Shown here piece after piece: positions 8,860-18,119 of a DNA stretch of 64,000 bases (positions are counted from its first letter, which is position 1; each line of letters starts with the position of its first letter). This DNA comes from CAVVYJ01 sp963752495 (GTDB lineage Bacteria; Pseudomonadota; Gammaproteobacteria; Burkholderiales; Methylophilaceae): positions 297,226 to 361,225 of the forward strand of contig CAVVYJ010000003.1 in the NCBI GenBank assembly GCA_963752495.1, read 5' to 3'. A program made the translations under genes and the position numbers. The notes under the pieces are model-generated. The model did not search any database and was not told the origin of the DNA. It saw only the letters and a list, made by a program, of their open reading frames with translations.

Positions 8860-9471
8860 ATGTCCGATCCACACAAAAATGCGACTGATTTTCTAGCTAA
8901 TATTGATGCAGATTGGAAACAATTGATAAAATCAGTTGGTCCTTGCACTTTTGCACCAGAACTGAAAGAAGCCCCATATGCATCATTAATTAGCGCTATT
9001 GCATACCAGCAGTTACACCCAAAAGCGGGGGATGCAATACTGGCAAGGCTCTTAAATTTATACGCAAATAGCTTTCCCACACCCGAGCAAATTTTATCAA
9101 CTGAGTTTGATACTTTGCGTGCTTGTGGATTTTCTGGCCGCAAAATTGAAACGATTTATGGTATCGCCAACGCCGCTCAAAATGGCCTTGTACCGGACAG
9201 AAAAGCGGCAGAAAAATTGAGTGACGAAGAATTAATTGAACGTTTAATAACACTTAAGGGCATAGGCCGCTGGACGGTAGAAATGTTTTTGATGTTCACA
9301 CTTGGCCGCATGGATATTTTACCTGCGGATGATTTTGGTATTTGCGCAGGCTATAAACGCCTAAAAAAATTGGAAACTGCGCCAAAACGCAAAGAAATCA
9401 TTGAAATTGGCCTAGGCTGGCGCCCACACAGAACCATAGCGAGCTGGTATTTGTGGCGGGTTCCAAAATAA
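8860..9471 (+). CDS. DNA-3-methyladenine glycosylase II (AlkA-like, HhH-GPD)
   Basis: A 203-residue HhH-GPD protein. The hairpin is LKGIGRWTVEMFLMF and the catalytic Asp is in ILPADDFGI. There are no C-terminal Fe-S cysteines. The length fits the short AlkA/Mag type that lacks the extra N-terminal domain of E. coli AlkA. It removes alkylated purines (3-methyladenine) by base excision. It is divergent from the Sua5 gene and 18 bases upstream of an MFS gene, with which it is probably co-transcribed. Confidence 0.9.
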   Translation: MSDPHKNATDFLANIDADWKQLIKSVGPCTFAPELKEAPYASLISAIAYQQLHPKAGDAILARLLNLYANSFPTPEQILSTEFDTLRACGFSGRKIETIYGIANAAQNGLVPDRKAAEKLSDEELIERLITLKGIGRWTVEMFLMFTLGRMDILPADDFGICAGYKRLKKLETAPKRKEIIEIGLGWRPHRTIASWYLWRVPK

Positions 9472-9488
9472 TTAGAAAAAGAAAATAG

Positions 9489-10727
9489 ATGCAAATTTTT
9501 AATAATCCGTTTTTTCGTGCCCATAACTACGCTTTCCTTAGGCTACTGGCATTCCGCATTCAAATGGTACTTGCATACCAAATTGTCGCGGTTGTAGTTG
9601 GTTGGCATATTTATGAGCTTACGCACGACACATTAGCTTTAGGATTAATCGGCCTCGCCGAGGTGATTCCCTATTTCAGTTTTGCGCTATTTGCCGGCCA
9701 CGCAGTTGATCATTTTTACTCACGCCGGGGTTTTGGAATAATTGCAGCACTCATGCTTTTTTCTAATACACTTGTGCTCACTGCAATCTCATTAGGCTGG
9801 ATTTCAGGTAACTCCACATTTTGGATTTATGCCAGTATTGCTTTTGCAGGTGTGGCGCGCGCTTTTATCGCCCCCAGCTACAGCACCCTATTCGCGATTA
9901 TTCTTCCACGAAAAGATTTCGCGCGTGCCTCAGGTATCGGTACTTCAGTTTTTCAATTTGGCTTGGTCATCGGCCCTGCGATTGGTGGTTTATTAGTAGG
10001 TTTTACCAACAAAACTGTGGCCTATTCAATCGCTACTTTGCTGTTTTTAGGTGCCGCGATTACTTTATCTACATTGAAAATAAAGGAGCCCCCAGCCAAT
10101 AACGACGCGCCCCCTGTCTTTACGAGCATCGCTGATGGTTTGCGCTTTGTAATTAATAACCAAATTTTATTTGGGGCTCAAATGCTTGATATGTTTGCCG
10201 TGCTGTTTGGTGGCGCTGTAGCTATGTTGCCTGCATTTATTCATGATATATATCATTACGGACCGGAAGGCTTGGGCATTTTGCGTGCCGCACCTTCTAT
10301 CGGTGGCATTCTTACCGGACTGTACCTCACGCGCCATCCCATCAACCTCCATGCAGGGCGTTGGCTTTTAAGCGCGGTGGCCGGATTTGGTATATGTATT
10401 ATCGCATTTGCGCTTACCAAGCAATTTTGGCTGGCGGCTTTTCTGCTGTTGCTTTCTGGCACATTTGATGGGATTTCTGTTGTGTTGCGTAGCACCATTA
10501 TGCAGCTTGCCACGCCTAACGAAATGCGCGGTCGTGTATCCGCCATCAACGGCATATTTATTGGCTCGTCGAATGAGTTAGGTGCATTTGAATCTGGCGT
10601 AGCGGCAAAATTGATGGGGCTCGTACCATCGGTAGTTTTTGGTGGACTGATGACGCTGGGAGTAGTCGGCATCACTGCAAAATTCGCACCAAAATTACGT
10701 AACCTTGAGCTTAATCAACTACACTAA
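9489..10727 (+). CDS. MFS transporter
   Basis: A 412-residue, 12-helix major facilitator protein of the EntS/MFS_3 type. Helix 1 is followed by GWHIYELTHDTLALGLIGLAEVIP, with FALFAGHAVDHF in the loop between helices 2 and 3. The second half contains RSTIMQLATPNEMRGRVSAIN, a signature loop of this subfamily. Related proteins export siderophores or drugs; nothing nearby fixes the substrate. Inner membrane. Confidence 0.88.
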   Translation: MQIFNNPFFRAHNYAFLRLLAFRIQMVLAYQIVAVVVGWHIYELTHDTLALGLIGLAEVIPYFSFALFAGHAVDHFYSRRGFGIIAALMLFSNTLVLTAISLGWISGNSTFWIYASIAFAGVARAFIAPSYSTLFAIILPRKDFARASGIGTSVFQFGLVIGPAIGGLLVGFTNKTVAYSIATLLFLGAAITLSTLKIKEPPANNDAPPVFTSIADGLRFVINNQILFGAQMLDMFAVLFGGAVAMLPAFIHDIYHYGPEGLGILRAAPSIGGILTGLYLTRHPINLHAGRWLLSAVAGFGICIIAFALTKQFWLAAFLLLLSGTFDGISVVLRSTIMQLATPNEMRGRVSAINGIFIGSSNELGAFESGVAAKLMGLVPSVVFGGLMTLGVVGITAKFAPKLRNLELNQLH

Positions 10728-10761
10728 TCACTACAAAAACTTCATTCACTTTAGGAAACTC

Positions 10762-11118
10762 ATGAAAAATATCTCTGTAGAACAAAACCCAGCCCAAACT
10801 AAACTTGATGCGCTTAAAGTAACAAAATGGCCAACATGGCAAAAAGAGGTTTCCACCTTTGACTGGGTGTTCCCCGAGCAAGAAATTGCGTATATTCTGG
10901 AAGGAGAGTGCGTGATAACGCCACTAGATATTGATGGTAAGCACGGCACGCCAGTAAGCTTTGGCAAGGGCGATTTAGTCACTTTTCCGGCTGGGTTAAA
11001 GGCAGTTTGGCAAGTAAACAAGCCGTTACACAAGCATTACAAATTAGATGGCAATATGCTCACCCAAATGTGGTGTCGCCTTAAATTAAAACTCGCGCCA
11101 TTTTGGCCAACCGTATAG
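10762..11118 (+). CDS. Cupin-domain protein (DUF861-like)
   Basis: A 118-residue single-domain cupin. TWQKEVSTFDWVFPEQEIAYILEGECVITP and FGKGDLVTFPAGLKAVWQV are the two cupin motifs of the 'cupin_3' (ethanolamine ammonia-lyase EutQ-like) group. The ATG at 10,762 (MKNISVEQNP) follows a TAGGAA and is preferred over an upstream frame opening at 10,705 inside the MFS gene. Small cupins of this kind have no agreed reaction. It is followed within 12 bases by DUF1993. Confidence 0.78.
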   Translation: MKNISVEQNPAQTKLDALKVTKWPTWQKEVSTFDWVFPEQEIAYILEGECVITPLDIDGKHGTPVSFGKGDLVTFPAGLKAVWQVNKPLHKHYKLDGNMLTQMWCRLKLKLAPFWPTV

Positions 11119-11129
11119 GAGAATCAACC

Positions 11130-11636
11130 ATGCTTTCCATGTATGACGCAACCATTCCACCACTCAAACTCACGCTTAGCAATCTTGCTCATATTCTTAA
11201 AAAAGGTGAAGCGCATGCCGAAACAAAAGGTATTGAGCCTGCGGTGTTTTTCAACGCTAGGTTGTTTCCTGATATGTTTCCGCTTAGCCGCCAAGTGCAA
11301 ATTGCCACTGACATGAGCAAGGGAGCGGCGGCGCGACTGGCCGGCATAGAAATTCCAAAGTATGAAGATGACGAAACCACGTTTGCTGATTTACAAGCAC
11401 GTATCGCCAAAACCTTAGCGTTTATTGACAGCGTGACGCCAGCGCAATTCGAAGGCGCCGAAAAGCGCAATATTGAATTAATGGTACGCAAACATAAAAT
11501 GGAATTTAGCGGACAAGACTACTTACTAAAATGGGTCATGCCAAACGTGTATTTCCACGTTACTACCGCTTACGATATTTTGCGCCACAACGGTGTTGAA
11601 TTAGGTAAACCGGATTTTTTGCGCGGCGGAATTTAA
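11130..11636 (+). CDS. DUF1993 family protein
   Basis: A 168-residue protein of normal family length starting MLSMYDATIPPLKLTLSNLA at 11,130, with TAGGAGA as ribosome site. Typical family segments are FFNARLFPDMFPLSRQVQI, and near the end PNVYFHVTTAYDILRHNGVELGK with the conserved His of a DinB-like four-helix bundle. The molecular function is unknown. It is probably co-transcribed with the upstream cupin gene and convergent with the next gene. Confidence 0.85.
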   Translation: MLSMYDATIPPLKLTLSNLAHILKKGEAHAETKGIEPAVFFNARLFPDMFPLSRQVQIATDMSKGAAARLAGIEIPKYEDDETTFADLQARIAKTLAFIDSVTPAQFEGAEKRNIELMVRKHKMEFSGQDYLLKWVMPNVYFHVTTAYDILRHNGVELGKPDFLRGGI

Positions 11637-11649
11637 TTTAAATCAGGGC

Positions 11650-12567
11650 TTAACGCTGACGGGTTCCACTGCCAAAAAACTCCGTCAGCATAAAATCTTC
11701 CAGCGCGTCGTTATCTTGCAGACGCGCTGAAAGCACCAACACTCGACCTAAGCGTCGTGAATCCCAATTAAAATCACCGCTATATTCTCGGCGAATAATT
11801 TCTATCATTTTTTTAATGACTTCACGCCTAGCATCCGCGCCGTCAGGCACATTCACATCGATAATTTCCAGACGGGCTGTGTTTACATTAGTCTTCCAGC
11901 CTTTAAAGCTAAATTGCGCGGTGTGTATTCCAATATCCCGAATTTCAAAAATGCCGTTGGTACCGTCAAATTTCAAATTTTCTCTTATTTTTGCATCACG
12001 TTTTTCGCCCTCACTTGGCGCGTTGTTACTCGCCAGAACTTCTTCTACGTCTTGATTTGAAGCGCCTTGCTGCGCTAATTTCGCCTCTTTTTGTCGTTTG
12101 ATGTAAGCCTGCATATCCTCCCCTGGTAAAGGCTCTGGCGATGTTTCAATTGTCTTTTCAGGCTTCTTTGGCAAAGTAAGATCCGATTTCTTTGCTACTT
12201 CTACCGGTATCTCCACAGGAGTAACCTGTTTAGGCGGCACAGATTTCTGTTTAATTATTTTTTTAGGCATTGGCTTAGGGGGTTCTGGAGTGAGCTCTGA
12301 TATTGGCTCCACAGTTGGCAACGCAGGTTCAACATTGGTAGTTTGTTTCTTTTGCGGTGGTCCAAGACTGACTTCGAACGGGGGTGAATCTTTAATCGGA
12401 GCGCCCATTGAAAATAATTTTGGCGCAAAAATCCACAGCAATGCTAGATGTAGACAAATTGAAGCCAATAACGCAATTAACGTGTTACGACTGACGCGGA
12501 TGTTGAACACCTTGTCGCCACGAGGTGGCAAATCCCAATCGGAATTGTTGATAATAGGAGAAGTCAT
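11650..12567 (-). CDS. TonB/TolA-like membrane-anchored protein
   Basis: A 305-residue protein. It has a short cytoplasmic N-terminus, one membrane helix (TLIALLASICLHLALLWIFA, ~residues 29-48), a long Pro/Lys/Glu-rich periplasmic stretch (~60-160), and a C-terminal globular part with NTARLEIIDVNVPDGADA and MIEIIRREYSGDFNW. The architecture resembles TonB or TolA energy transducers, but I do not see the canonical TonB C-terminal motif, and no ExbBD or receptor gene is adjacent. Best described as a conserved proline-rich periplasm-spanning protein of unknown function. Confidence 0.65.
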   Translation of the reverse strand: MTSPIINNSDWDLPPRGDKVFNIRVSRNTLIALLASICLHLALLWIFAPKLFSMGAPIKDSPPFEVSLGPPQKKQTTNVEPALPTVEPISELTPEPPKPMPKKIIKQKSVPPKQVTPVEIPVEVAKKSDLTLPKKPEKTIETSPEPLPGEDMQAYIKRQKEAKLAQQGASNQDVEEVLASNNAPSEGEKRDAKIRENLKFDGTNGIFEIRDIGIHTAQFSFKGWKTNVNTARLEIIDVNVPDGADARREVIKKMIEIIRREYSGDFNWDSRRLGRVLVLSARLQDNDALEDFMLTEFFGSGTRQR

Positions 12568-12660
12568 GCGTTACTAAATTTTAGTTTGGCTTAATTGCAT
12601 ACGAATAGAATGGTAAATAACTAGACCACGACAAAGGAAATATAATTCAACCATGCCATG

Positions 12661-13923
12661 TCAAACCAACCAAAGGCTTAGCCAAATTGTGCTAATAGTT
12701 AAAAAAAGTCCAGGTAAAATGCGCACTAAATATTGCATGCCCCCAGCTTTATAAGCTACAGCCGCTTTCATTAACGTATTCGTTGTTAAGCCCGCAAGTA
12801 TTGCCCAGACCGCTTCTTCTACTAACAACTTATTTGTTGCGACCAAAGTAGCCACCGAGGCGGCCGTTGCATGCGCATCAACCAATCCAGATAGGGCCGC
12901 CGCTAAAAGCGTACCACGTAATCCAAACCATGCACTCAATGCAGTGGTGGCTAACAATATACTGCTTACAATTGCTGCGAAAATAAATGCTAATTTCAAA
13001 TCAAATGCACGACCCATATTTTCACTTTGTAGCGCATTACTAATGGTTGATTTTTTAAAAATAAAAAACAGGCTATATACCCCTGCTACTAACCCACCAC
13101 AGCTCAATGGTAAAAAAAGTACATGTAACAGCGAGGGCTGTACCAACGCAATAACAACCGCCATCTGAATAATCGTAGCTAACGATGAGAGTGTCGCACC
13201 AGCTACTGCACCTGACATTTGCAGAGGATTTCTCTTCGCGCGTTCGCCCATTAAATAAATGGTGGCGGTGCTTGAAACAAAGCCCGCAGCAAACCCAGCA
13301 ACGGGCAATCCGAAACTTGGGCCTAAAGCTCGCATAGAAATATGCCCAAGCCCTCCGATTGCCATTATCAACACCACTAAACGCGCAATCGAGTGTAGGT
13401 TAATCGCGTCAAAGGGTCCAATAAAACGATCTGGCGATAGTGGCAGCACAATTAAAGCAGCAGCAGCAAACAACACTGCATCATGCAGCTCACGCTCTGT
13501 AAGTACACCACGAACAAAGTAATGGATGCGATTACGCGCCGCTAAGAGTAAAGCTAACCCTGCGCCTATTCCTGCGGCCAAAGCTGCGGCTTGAACTGCT
13601 AAGCCACCCAGTAAACAAGTCAATAGAAGTGCAATTTCGGTTGTCATGCCTGGGTCATCTTCTCGAGAGCGCTGATAAGCAACCACGGCAAGCATCCCTA
13701 CAACGAAAGCAACCACTGCTAACACTATGCTACCGCCCAAGAGCATACCCACTGCGCCTAAAGTTGCCGTTACAGCAAAAGTACGTACACCTGCCGCGGC
13801 ACGAGTTGGACCAGCGCCCTTGCGACGCTCACGCTCAGCTCCGACTAGCAAACCAATACCCAGCGCAACGCACAGGCCAAATATTGAAGAGTCGCCAACT
13901 AGCGAAGAGAATGAAGAAATCAC
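12661..13923 (-). CDS. MgtC/SapB-DUF4010 family membrane protein
   Basis: A 420-residue, very hydrophobic protein. The N-terminal MgtC-like domain begins LCVALGIGLLVGAERERRKG, with the conserved GxERE motif and RTFAVTATLGAVGML. The C-terminal half is a DUF4010 region with repeated helices and AALSGLVDAHATAASVATL. Likely an inner-membrane protein with about 12 helices. MgtC relatives affect magnesium or phosphate homeostasis in some bacteria; the role of the DUF4010 fusion is unknown. Confidence 0.85.
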   Translation of the reverse strand: MISSFSSLVGDSSIFGLCVALGIGLLVGAERERRKGAGPTRAAAGVRTFAVTATLGAVGMLLGGSIVLAVVAFVVGMLAVVAYQRSREDDPGMTTEIALLLTCLLGGLAVQAAALAAGIGAGLALLLAARNRIHYFVRGVLTERELHDAVLFAAAALIVLPLSPDRFIGPFDAINLHSIARLVVLIMAIGGLGHISMRALGPSFGLPVAGFAAGFVSSTATIYLMGERAKRNPLQMSGAVAGATLSSLATIIQMAVVIALVQPSLLHVLFLPLSCGGLVAGVYSLFFIFKKSTISNALQSENMGRAFDLKLAFIFAAIVSSILLATTALSAWFGLRGTLLAAALSGLVDAHATAASVATLVATNKLLVEEAVWAILAGLTTNTLMKAAVAYKAGGMQYLVRILPGLFLTISTIWLSLWLV

Positions 13924-14055
13924 TTCCTGCCTAACTTTTTAAGAGGAAAAGTTTAATGTATATTAAAAATTCATCCGGTAGCAAATTTATCAGCCAATTA
14001 CCTGATTAATTTTTGTTATACTTTAGCCAATAAGTTGCCTATTTAAACTAAAAAA

Positions 14056-14733
14056 ATGATGAAACTTTACCCACATACTATTGTAGAAAATTTTTATGAG
14101 AACCCAGACGCTATTCGCAAATTTGCTTTGGCGCAGGAGTATAAATTTTTGAAAGACCGCTCAGATATGCCATATGTTTATCCTGGCTCAAGAACAGCGG
14201 ATTTATTTGATTTAGATAAATCATTACACGAAAAAATATGTAAAAAGCTGGTTTCAATCTTCCATATCCATGAACATGATTTCATGCGCTGGGCAATATC
14301 TACCAGTTTTCAAAGTGTAACGGAGGAATACGGACAGGGCGTCATTCATCAGGATCAAAATACCATATTTGCTGCAGTACTTTTTTTAACGCCTGTTGCC
14401 CCCTTAGATTCTGGCACCTCACTATTTAAGCCTAGTAAATCATTTAACGAAAAAAAATATGCGCTGTCCTTAGCCCAAAATGATGACCGATTCAAAGAAG
14501 GAAAAATTAAAATGGATACAAGTTACCATAGCATGTTTGACGAGGTTGTGCGCGTGAACAACGTATACAACACACTGGTGCTTTATGAAGGCGATAACTA
14601 CCACGCAGCCAATAATTTTTTTGGTAAAACACTTAAAGATTCGCGACTTACCCAAGTATTTTTTATCAATCGCATTGATGCAAACAAAGCAGATTCTTTC
14701 CCAATTAACAGAGCAAAAGCTATCAAAATTTAA
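14056..14733 (+). CDS. DUF6445-like putative 2-oxoglutarate/Fe(II) oxygenase-fold protein
   Basis: A 225-residue protein starting MMKLYPHTIVENFYENPDAIR (second Met at 14,059). The segment QGVIHQDQNTIFAAVLFLTP contains an H-x-D, and NYHAANNFFGKTLKDSRLTQVFFI holds a distal His and Arg, as expected for a double-stranded beta-helix oxygenase. Similar proteins occur in cyanobacteria and phages. Substrate unknown. The assignment rests on the HxD...H...R layout only. Confidence 0.6.
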   Translation: MMKLYPHTIVENFYENPDAIRKFALAQEYKFLKDRSDMPYVYPGSRTADLFDLDKSLHEKICKKLVSIFHIHEHDFMRWAISTSFQSVTEEYGQGVIHQDQNTIFAAVLFLTPVAPLDSGTSLFKPSKSFNEKKYALSLAQNDDRFKEGKIKMDTSYHSMFDEVVRVNNVYNTLVLYEGDNYHAANNFFGKTLKDSRLTQVFFINRIDANKADSFPINRAKAIKI

Positions 14734-14828
14734 TTTGATAAATTAAAGCAAAAAAACATGCTTCTTCAATAGATTGTGGCGTATTGGCACGTGCAATACT
14801 TAGCTCGCAATTGATTAAAGGAGCGAAC

Positions 14829-14978
14829 ATGCTGATTTATCAAGTATTAGACGAACAGAACCAGCCAATTGGCGAGTATAACAATCTGGATTATGCCTTA
14901 CACAGAGCACAAGATCTAACGTTGTGGCACACCGAGCATTATTACCACGTTCAAGAGCTCGAACTAGAAGCAGCTTAA
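14829..14978 (+). CDS. Small conserved protein, paralogue A of a three-member family
   Basis: A 49-residue frame with a strong AAAGGAG ribosome site 7 bases upstream. It starts MLIYQVLDEQNQPIGEYNNL and ends YYHVQELELEAA. Two further copies lie at 15,168 and 18,120, all with the same M-x-IYQ-x-LDE-x-N-x-P opening, a central helix and an acidic end with an aromatic-His-Val motif. Function unknown; no membrane segment or signal peptide. Confidence 0.7.
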   Translation: MLIYQVLDEQNQPIGEYNNLDYALHRAQDLTLWHTEHYYHVQELELEAA

Positions 14979-15034
14979 GCACAAACTGGCCAAACATCTA
15001 GGCCAATACTTTAAAACACCTCCGTAGCCAGACC

Positions 15035-15061
15035 CCGCATGGTTATTGCCTTGCAGGGCAT
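15035..15061 (-). repeat. Dispersed short repeat, copy 1
   Basis: On the minus strand this reads ATGCCCTGCAAGGCAATAAC then CATGCGG. The same ~27-base word, with small changes, occurs at 18,274, 21,543 and 23,623, always between genes. The middle copies share ATGCCCTGAAAGGC-CATGGATA-TAG. It may be a REP-like element; no coding role is seen. Confidence 0.45.
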
Positions 15062-15167
15062 CTGTAATAAATCTTTAAAAATTCAATATAACTGCCTAAT
15101 TTTGCTCAAGCTTAAATTTTATTTGCCGATAACAACTTATCCGTCAAATAACTGAAGGAGCGACAAA

Positions 15168-15341
15168 ATGGTGATTTATCAAGAGTTGGATGAGCTTAAC
15201 TATCCTGTTAGCGAATATCTCGATCTGGTAATTGCAGCACAAAGTGCTGATGACCTTGCATATTGGCACGACATGCATTTATTCCATGTGGATGAAGAGA
15301 TGGAGCTTGCGGAAGAGCTTGCTTGGCTAGGCGTGGCATAA
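15168..15341 (+). CDS. Small conserved protein, paralogue B
   Basis: A 57-residue frame with GAAGGAG before the ATG. It starts MVIYQELDELNYPVSEYLDL and ends in an acidic helix (DEEMELAEELAWLGVA), a little longer than copies A and C. The alignment with copy A is clear over the first 45 residues, including WH-x-x-H-x-F/Y-HV. A terminator follows at 15,403. Function unknown. Confidence 0.68.
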   Translation: MVIYQELDELNYPVSEYLDLVIAAQSADDLAYWHDMHLFHVDEEMELAEELAWLGVA

Positions 15342-15402
15342 AGGTTTTGCATGCCACACATGCACGCTGATTTTTAGTTACTCGCCTGAGAAAACTTATA
15401 TT

Positions 15403-15430
15403 AAAAAAGGCGCATTTCTGCGCCTTTTTT
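15403..15430. terminator. Bidirectional terminator
   Basis: AAAAAAGGCGCA TTTC TGCGCCTTTTTT is a perfect stem with A- and T-runs on either side. It can end paralogue B (plus) and the PepSY gene (minus), which converge here. Confidence 0.9.
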
Positions 15431-15449
15431 ACTGTAAATCAAAGGTCAG

Positions 15450-15977
15450 TTATTCTTGCCCGATTTGATAGTTTTCGTAGCTCACTTCTACTATCTTACC
15501 TGTTGTGGCATCGACTTCTACTTTAACTTCCTCTTTATCGGCTTCCAATATATCAAACTCATATGAGGCTTTGCCATCAGGTTCAAGTTCATATTCAACT
15601 TCTGTTACCGTGCCAGGATGTGCTGCCAGCGCCGTTGCCTTTGCATCGGCCTCTGTCACTTTGGCTAACTCTTTAAACTTAGCGTCATCTGCTTTAACCT
15701 CTTGTTCCACTTCAGTTACTTTGCCTGTTTTAGCGCTACACTCGATGTCCCACGCAGTGCCGTCTGGTGATTCAATGTCAAACTCATACACGCCTGTTTT
15801 CTTTTCAGATTTGTACTCCACTTTAACCACTTTGCCATCGTGCTTGGTCAATGCTGCTTTAAGGCATTTCCCCAAACTATCATAGCTTTTAGGGGTAAAA
15901 GTCTCATGTCCTGCAATGGCCGAATTGCTAAAAAGGGCAACGGCAACCAAACTTGCGCCTAAAGATAAACGAAACAT
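15450..15977 (-). CDS. Periplasmic PepSY-domain protein
   Basis: A 175-residue protein with a signal peptide (MFRLSLGASLVAVALFSNSAIAG). Two PepSY-like units follow: VVKVEYKSEKKTGVYEFDIE...DAKTGKV style at ~50-90, and ALAAHPGTVTEVEYELEPDG...VDATTGKIVEVSYE at ~115-165. PepSY domains are thought to bind or inhibit proteases or act in envelope signalling. It lies between protease-paralogue genes, but a link is only suggestive. The protein is highly acidic and soluble. Confidence 0.82.
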   Translation of the reverse strand: MFRLSLGASLVAVALFSNSAIAGHETFTPKSYDSLGKCLKAALTKHDGKVVKVEYKSEKKTGVYEFDIESPDGTAWDIECSAKTGKVTEVEQEVKADDAKFKELAKVTEADAKATALAAHPGTVTEVEYELEPDGKASYEFDILEADKEEVKVEVDATTGKIVEVSYENYQIGQE

Positions 15978-16087
15978 ATTGTTCTCCTGTGAGTTAATAA
16001 AAAGATAAAAGTTAGAAAAATCTAAATTGAAAATGCGAGTCTCAATGCCAATTGGATGGAGGCTGCTCGAAAAAATTCAATTTGCTT

Positions 16088-16516
16088 TTAATTTGGATTT
16101 GCTAGTAATACCCAAAATAAAGGTTCATTTTGCTTAGGTGTAGTCACCATCATTGTAGCCCGCCTCAGGTTCTCAAACGCCTCATCAATAGAACTGTTCT
16201 CCGCTTTAGCTTGTTGCTCTGCAATTGGCTCGGCATATTTTGTCCACACGGGGTTTTCCTTATACCCGCGATCTTTCATACAGGTTTTGAACACGTTAGC
16301 TTTGCGTCCGGCAATTTCCAGCTTTTGAAACTCCACCACAGCCACTAATTTGGCTGCCGCCTTTTCTGTAATCGCATCACAGTCATCCACCGCACGCGCT
16401 AATGCTGTATATTCTTTGGGCGGAATAACATCTGGTTCTGCATTATTCAAAAGCCACAAGCCGCCTCCCAGCATCAACGCCACTAGCACAACCACATACC
16501 AAACAGTTGTTTTCAA
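16088..16516 (-). CDS. Hypothetical membrane-anchored protein
   Basis: A 142-residue protein. It has an N-terminal hydrophobic segment (TVWYVVVLVALMLGGGLWLL), then a soluble, mostly helical part with two cysteines (DDCDAITEKAAAK, FKTCMKDRGYKENP). The CMKxRGY motif resembles small periplasmic proteins of unknown function. It is 35 bases downstream of the third protease/TPR gene on the same strand and is probably co-transcribed with it. Confidence 0.6.
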   Translation of the reverse strand: MKTTVWYVVVLVALMLGGGLWLLNNAEPDVIPPKEYTALARAVDDCDAITEKAAAKLVAVVEFQKLEIAGRKANVFKTCMKDRGYKENPVWTKYAEPIAEQQAKAENSSIDEAFENLRRATMMVTTPKQNEPLFWVLLANPN

Positions 16517-16550
16517 AGCTACACCTCAACGATTAAAGCGTTAAGGCATT

Positions 16551-17564
16551 TTAACGCTGTTCTGGCGTAATACCCATTGCCAATTTAAGCTGATCTGCCG
16601 CTGTGACATCCAAAACATCTAGCAAAGCCACATTGGTGAGCGCTTCTATACGCCTGCCGTTAGCATCTGCAATCAGACCCAAGTAGTAAATCGCCTGGCT
16701 ATGTTCATGGTTCATCGCCACAACTTTATGCATATGCTCTTCTGCACTGCTTATGTTTTTTGTTGCATACTCAGCCGCTGCAAGGTAAAACCAAGCCTCT
16801 GTGCTTTCTGGTTCTTGCGCAGTCCATTTTGTCGCAATGGCTAATAGTGCCTGCCAATCTTCCGTGATGTAAGGCTGTACCACACGCATAAAATATGGCC
16901 AATTCTCTGCCGCCACCGCCCAAAATGGCAGTTCGCCTTTTGCGTTAATGGCTTGTTCTGGTTGATTGAGTGCAGCCTGTACCCATTCCACAGGCATATT
17001 GTAATAATAGGCATTACGGCCGGGGCTTTTTAGCGTAATCACACCCACCAAGTTGCCATCATCATCAAACACACCGCCGCCACTGGCACCTTGGCGGAAA
17101 GTGCTGGTAGCGCGAATCACCACGCTATCATCCATTGGGAAAAGGCCTTTAACAAAACCAAAAGTAGCGCAAGGGAATGAGGTAAAATCAGGATATCCGA
17201 CGGCAAATACAGGTTGCTCGTACTTAAGGTTTTTGCTGCTTCCTATCGTGGCAACGGGTGCATCCAAACCTTCCACTTTTATTATGCAAACATCGTGGCG
17301 CCAATCGGGCTTAATTGCGGTTACTGCGTAACTTTGACCATTATTCGCAACACTAATAATGCTTGCGTTTGCAATCACATGACAATTGGTGACGACCTGA
17401 TCTTTTGCTACGACAACACCAGAACCAACCCCATAACCGCCGTTTGCAAGAGCAACTTGCACACGCACCACATGGGCATTGATTTTATGCAGCAACTCAT
17501 CGGTGGGTGCTGCCTGCACTGGTAACGCTAGACACAAAAGTAAAGCACTAAGTAGCTTTGTCAT
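16551..17564 (-). CDS. Secreted trypsin-like serine protease with C-terminal TPR (copy 3)
   Basis: A 337-residue paralogue of the two genes at 5.6-7.6 kb. The ATG at 17,564 (MTKLLSALLLCLALPVQA) gives a clean signal peptide; an upstream TTG at 17,576 is less likely. The triad is TNCHVI, RHDVCII and GASGGGVF. The C-terminal half carries TPR-like helices (TEAWFYLAAAEYATKNISSAEEH). The Ser motif is GASGGG here instead of GASGSP. Periplasmic protease of unknown substrate, probably expressed with the small anchored protein downstream. Confidence 0.87.
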   Translation of the reverse strand: MTKLLSALLLCLALPVQAAPTDELLHKINAHVVRVQVALANGGYGVGSGVVVAKDQVVTNCHVIANASIISVANNGQSYAVTAIKPDWRHDVCIIKVEGLDAPVATIGSSKNLKYEQPVFAVGYPDFTSFPCATFGFVKGLFPMDDSVVIRATSTFRQGASGGGVFDDDGNLVGVITLKSPGRNAYYYNMPVEWVQAALNQPEQAINAKGELPFWAVAAENWPYFMRVVQPYITEDWQALLAIATKWTAQEPESTEAWFYLAAAEYATKNISSAEEHMHKVVAMNHEHSQAIYYLGLIADANGRRIEALTNVALLDVLDVTAADQLKLAMGITPEQR

Positions 17565-18119
17565 GATTGTCCCCAATCTACATATTAAAAGTTGTCACAC
17601 CTCATAGAATTAAAAAATTATTTTAAAAAACAAATTATAAAAATTGCACTTGAGTTTAATAAAGCATATCGCATGCCAAACCGTGCAAATCTCCCCATAA
17701 ATACTTTCCGCACATAACCTAATTACGGCAGAATATGATTAAAGATTAGACCAAACAGGGTAAAACCAATTGCCCGAAAACACGCATAAAATATGACTTG
17801 TTTGAAGGTTTTCGATCAAAACACAACTAAAGCTTGGCTCTAAAAATACACTGGACATAAGGTTGTCGAGATTTAATCACTAATATCGAAAAATGCATGA
17901 CAATTTGACTACTCCGCACTTTTTCTGTGCACAGATTATGGGCATGCATTAAGAATTTACTTTAACTATGCCAATCAGCACTATGATAAATAGGAATTTT
18001 TTTAAATTTACGTTAACTCCTTAATTTAATTGAATTTTTGGCCTAGTTTTTGCTCCAATAATTATGTAATGAATGTGTAATAAAGCGTTTCTATACTCAA
18101 ATTTTTAAGGAGTGAAAAA
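17565..18119. other. AT-rich intergenic region
   Basis: About 550 bases between the divergent protease copy 3 and small paralogue C. No frame with a credible start and ribosome site, no tRNA-like fold and no long inverted repeat was seen. The last part must contain the promoter of the small paralogue, which is preceded by TTTTTAAGGAGTG. Confidence 0.4.
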
